A stretch of DNA of 30,678 nucleotides, taken from NCBI GenBank assembly GCA_033557685.1, contig JAWQRN010000370.1, positions 1-30,678 of the forward strand, given 5' to 3'. Both the position numbers and the translations under genes were made by a program. A model generated the notes under the pieces. The model saw nothing but the letters and a program-made list of their open reading frames with translations, had not been told where the DNA came from and did no database searches. This document shows, in pieces, positions 28,071-30,678 of the stretch. The DNA is from Sperchopsis tessellata. Its lineage: Eukaryota; Arthropoda; Insecta; Coleoptera; Hydrophilidae. Positions within the stretch are counted from its first letter, which is position 1. Each line of letters begins with the position of its first letter.

Positions 28071-30204
28071 TAAAACATAACTAATTATAAACGACAATCA
28101 AACAGTAAATAGGGCATGTTGAAGTCAAAAGAGAGTATAAATTGACTTCTTTCATAAGTGTTGTGGTTGTGTTGCGTTATATGTATTACCAGCTTAACTA
28201 ACACATACATAGTTGTGTTACGTAGCGACGTTTGTTCAGGAGTAAGAAGAACCAATTGGCTCAGTTCTCACATGTTTATTAGGATATGACTATACAAATA
28301 ATAATTGTAAGATACGATACGAGGGAAGTATTCACTTCTAACCCACATATAGCCAACTTCTCTTACCCCTTAGGTAATAAACGGAAGTGAAACAATAAGG
28401 TTTCGAATACCGTGTGCAGTTATCTCCTAGCACGAAACCTTAAGGGAAATCAGAAAAGATAGACTAGGTGTGTGGTCTTTACCGTACTCCTGATTCCCTA
28501 CAAAAGAGTTAAATAACTAACTGGGGAGACTGGACATCAGTTGTACGACCTCATGCAATGGCTATATGACAGACTCGCACACGCTTATTTGTGAAGTACA
28601 ACTAGACCCTAACAATGTGTGTTTTATGCAATCCCCCATATCTGTTGCAATACAGACTCAATTGGATTAGGATTTGATAATTATTGAATAGAGTAAAGAG
28701 AAAGGGAAAGCCCCACAAGAAGATAAAACCTTCATAATAACTTGAGTGCCTTAGGATCACTACCAACCTGTTATATAAAGAAATAATAGTACATGAGTTC
28801 ATGTTAACATACTTCCTCAACTATTCCAAAGTAAAAATTACGTTTATAGAACTGAAAAACACATTACTTTCGAATACTCTTTGAGTTCATCCGGTATGCG
28901 TTCATAATCCCAAACTGTAAATTATAAATCATATTTACGTCAGAAGGAGGACTGGATACATTCTCCCCTGGGATATCCATTTACAAAAGAAACGGTCGCG
29001 ATGGAATTATAGTCTTCTTTTTCTTTTATATGAAATATATGTTCTATAAATCACCAGCCATAACTCCAGGAGCACCATTTCAAATATCTAAACTAAGGGC
29101 CAGCCCGAATAAATTCCTTAATTAAATCAAACAAATAGCATAATTAAATAAAACATAATAGCAATAATAATAAATAAACCCCAAATTAAAATGCTAAGCA
29201 ATAAAACAAAGAATATACAACAAAAGTTATATCAATTGATACCTATTTAAAATATTTAACAAAGAACTTCTATAATAACACTTGTAACATTTGAATAAAT
29301 TACTACAGGATAACAATAAAGCAAAAAGCGTTTTCTACCATGCATTATATTATAAAAACCAAAACATTCTCATGCGGCCTGGTATATTTTGTAAACAAAA
29401 GAAAACTGAATAATTAATTCAAGACTTGAAAACGTAAAGCTATAATTAACTTTACAAATATGTTTCACAAATCAATTAACAATAGTTGACTTAGCAAAGT
29501 AAACTTTATTGACAGACAAAGAAATACTTAATAATATGAAGATTACATACTCATGCATGCTTCAATTTACAAAACAAAATAAAGTTTAGATACAAATCTC
29601 GTGAAACCTGAATTTAAACAAATTATGTAACTATGAAATCTATCGAATCACCAGCTATTAGAAACAAATAAATATTTTTAAGTTCGCTTACTGTTTCACG
29701 GAAAACACAAAACACACCATTGAATTACCAATATAATTATTTTACGTTAAACACACTTACAAAGGACTCTACACGTAACATTTAAAGTATTGAATAAATA
29801 CACGAAAGGTAATCAAGTAAATAGCTTATTTATAAGAAATTAACATTGAGAAATACTGTAGCGTAAATCACTTATAACAATCACTAATTATATCATATTT
29901 GTAATCAATATATTTATGGTAATAATTGTAAAATGCATTTGTGTTAACTCCAACATATTCGAAACGCTTCTGCCCAACGCCTCTTCTTTGTCGATCTACG
30001 GTGTATATCTCTTCAATTCATTCCCCCGACACCCTCTCCATGCACAGATGTTTACATGTATTTCTTAAAAACTAACCTAATAATATCTCTGTCTCATTTA
30101 TATTTCATAATATTTAATCTACGCAACTAAAGACGTGAGTCTCATATGTCTCGTACGCAATTTAAATTAACTCGTATGAAGGCTGGTTCACACCTCTCGG
30201 TGTT
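28071..30204. other. AT-rich stretch with no recognised gene
   Basis: Very AT-rich, especially 29100-29950. No coding block was recognised; the 72-codon minus frame at 28602-28820 has no motif. A pair of perfect 10-bp inverted arms (28396-28405 and 28433-28442) flanks a 27-bp loop. I considered an LTR near 28140-28250 but found no supporting primer-binding site or pol sequence. Confidence 0.45.
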
Positions 30205-30398
30205 TTAATTATATTTCACGCGAAATTGCTTTTGTGTCCTGCAAGTTTTTTCCCGTATTCCCGGTATTCCTGTTGTGTTGAACTAGCGTAGATGATATTT
30301 CTATTCTCTTTATTGCTAGTTCGTGTTCCTCGACATGGATTGAGATGCAAGACTCGTTTGTCAAATGCACGGCGCCAATAAGGCACACCCCCAATCAC
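30205..30398 (-). pseudogene. PLE3 GIY-YIG endonuclease fragment, minus strand
   Basis: A 61-codon open stretch (30394-30209, minus) contains HLTNESCISIHVEEHELAIK, then STLVQHNRNTGNTGKNLQDT and KAISREI. This aligns with PLE1 (IGQTNRHSSTRVEEQ, LAQYTLNTGHKTNLQET, REI), so it is the same domain and probably the same PLE lineage, with the GQTNR Gln-Thr-Asn partly kept as LTN. The similarity stops at REI near 30205, where PLE1 continues. A second overlapping minus-strand frame (30216-30398) is out of phase. Confidence 0.7.
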
Positions 30399-30399
30399 A

Positions 30400-30625
30400 A
30401 CACACGCTTACACCAAGCTCACCAATCACCAAGCAGGATACAGTAGCAGATAATATATAAATCCATCACTTGACCAACGTAAGTCATTCGCTCGCTATAT
30501 CTCTGACTAACCGATCTGATGATGGCCAAAAGCTTATCAAAAAGCTCGTTCTTCTTAGAACGAAGAAGAACAAACGTGGGATGAAACTCGAAAATCATCT
30601 GCTACATACTACAACCACGAAAGCA
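30400..30625 (+). mobile_element. PLE terminal region in inverted arrangement to the PLE3 fragment
   Basis: Plus-strand sequence 30435-30540 resembles the 3' flank of PLE1 (about 9665-9760): both contain ATATA-AGTCCA or ATCCA, CACTTGAC, AGTCATT and CTCTGACT or CTCTAATG in the same order. It contains CTGATGA (30516-30522), the exact hammerhead core start, but no convincing stem II or GAAA partner. Relative to the adjoining minus-strand nuclease fragment it is inverted, an arrangement PLEs are known to produce when partial copies insert in inverted pairs. Confidence 0.5.
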
Positions 30626-30628
30626 TCC

Positions 30629-30629
<1 letters not shown>

Positions 30630-30678
<49 letters not shown>
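30630..30678. repeat. (TA)n microsatellite running off the window end
   Basis: An uninterrupted TA/AT dinucleotide run fills the last 49 bases and is cut by the window edge, so its true length is unknown. It directly follows the PLE terminal region. Confidence 0.97.

Noticed and set aside
28140..28250. Possible LTR starting TGTTG
   Set aside because: No second copy, no primer-binding site, no polypurine tract and no gag/pol nearby.
1..30678. CRISPR arrays, phage or bacterial defence genes, operons
   Set aside because: No regularly spaced short repeats, ribosome-binding sites or prokaryotic gene spacing; all recognised proteins belong to animal transposable elements.

Overview
This window reads as non-coding DNA from an animal genome, most likely an arthropod and probably an insect. 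It is AT-rich and has no intact host gene, rRNA or canonical tRNA. Almost everything recognisable is a decayed transposable element: four mariner transposase remnants of different lineages, at least seven non-LTR retrotransposon (LINE) copies or fragments, three Penelope-like elements (PLEs), tRNA-derived SINE material, and a small palindrome-ended repeat. No LINE, PLE or transposase reading frame is intact. The organism call is inference from this element mix.

Layout. 1-1101: mariner (mellifera-like), with its 5' end cut by the window edge. 1150-1437: C-terminal piece of a second, irritans-like mariner. 2390-3060 (minus): an internally deleted third mariner lying at the 3' side of a minus-strand RTE-like LINE (LINE A, 3110-4960). 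4736-5146 and 7084-7494: a near-perfect 411-bp direct repeat whose second copy splits the reverse transcriptase of LINE B (6535-7918, minus). 7920-9800: PLE1 (plus), carrying a SINE (9059-9312) in its GIY-YIG domain. 11425-14330: LINE C (plus), interrupted by LINE D (12541-13550). 16207-21120: a LINE E tail fragment, LINE F (plus), then LINE E (minus), whose ORF1 is interrupted by a 304-bp repeat with 67-bp inverted ends and a hammerhead-like motif. 22110-22780: PLE2 (minus). 22785-25569: LINE G (plus), same family as LINE E but inverted. 26790-26985: a small RT relic. 27072-27157: a tRNA-like SINE head. 27158-28070 (minus): a fourth mariner. 30205-30625: PLE3, then an AT microsatellite running off the window end.

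The window is best read as a stack of insertions. The clearest nested events are SINE into PLE1 (near-matching 9-bp flanking repeats), LINE D into LINE C (10-bp flanking repeats), the 411-bp patch into LINE B, and the palindrome-ended repeat into LINE E ORF1. I found no sign of a new protein-based system. The most unusual items are the 411-bp patch, the hammerhead-like folds, the LINE E/G inverted pair, the repeated Ala-to-Glu change in the RT catalytic box, and two unidentified coding relics (6373-6527 plus; 10356-10601 minus).
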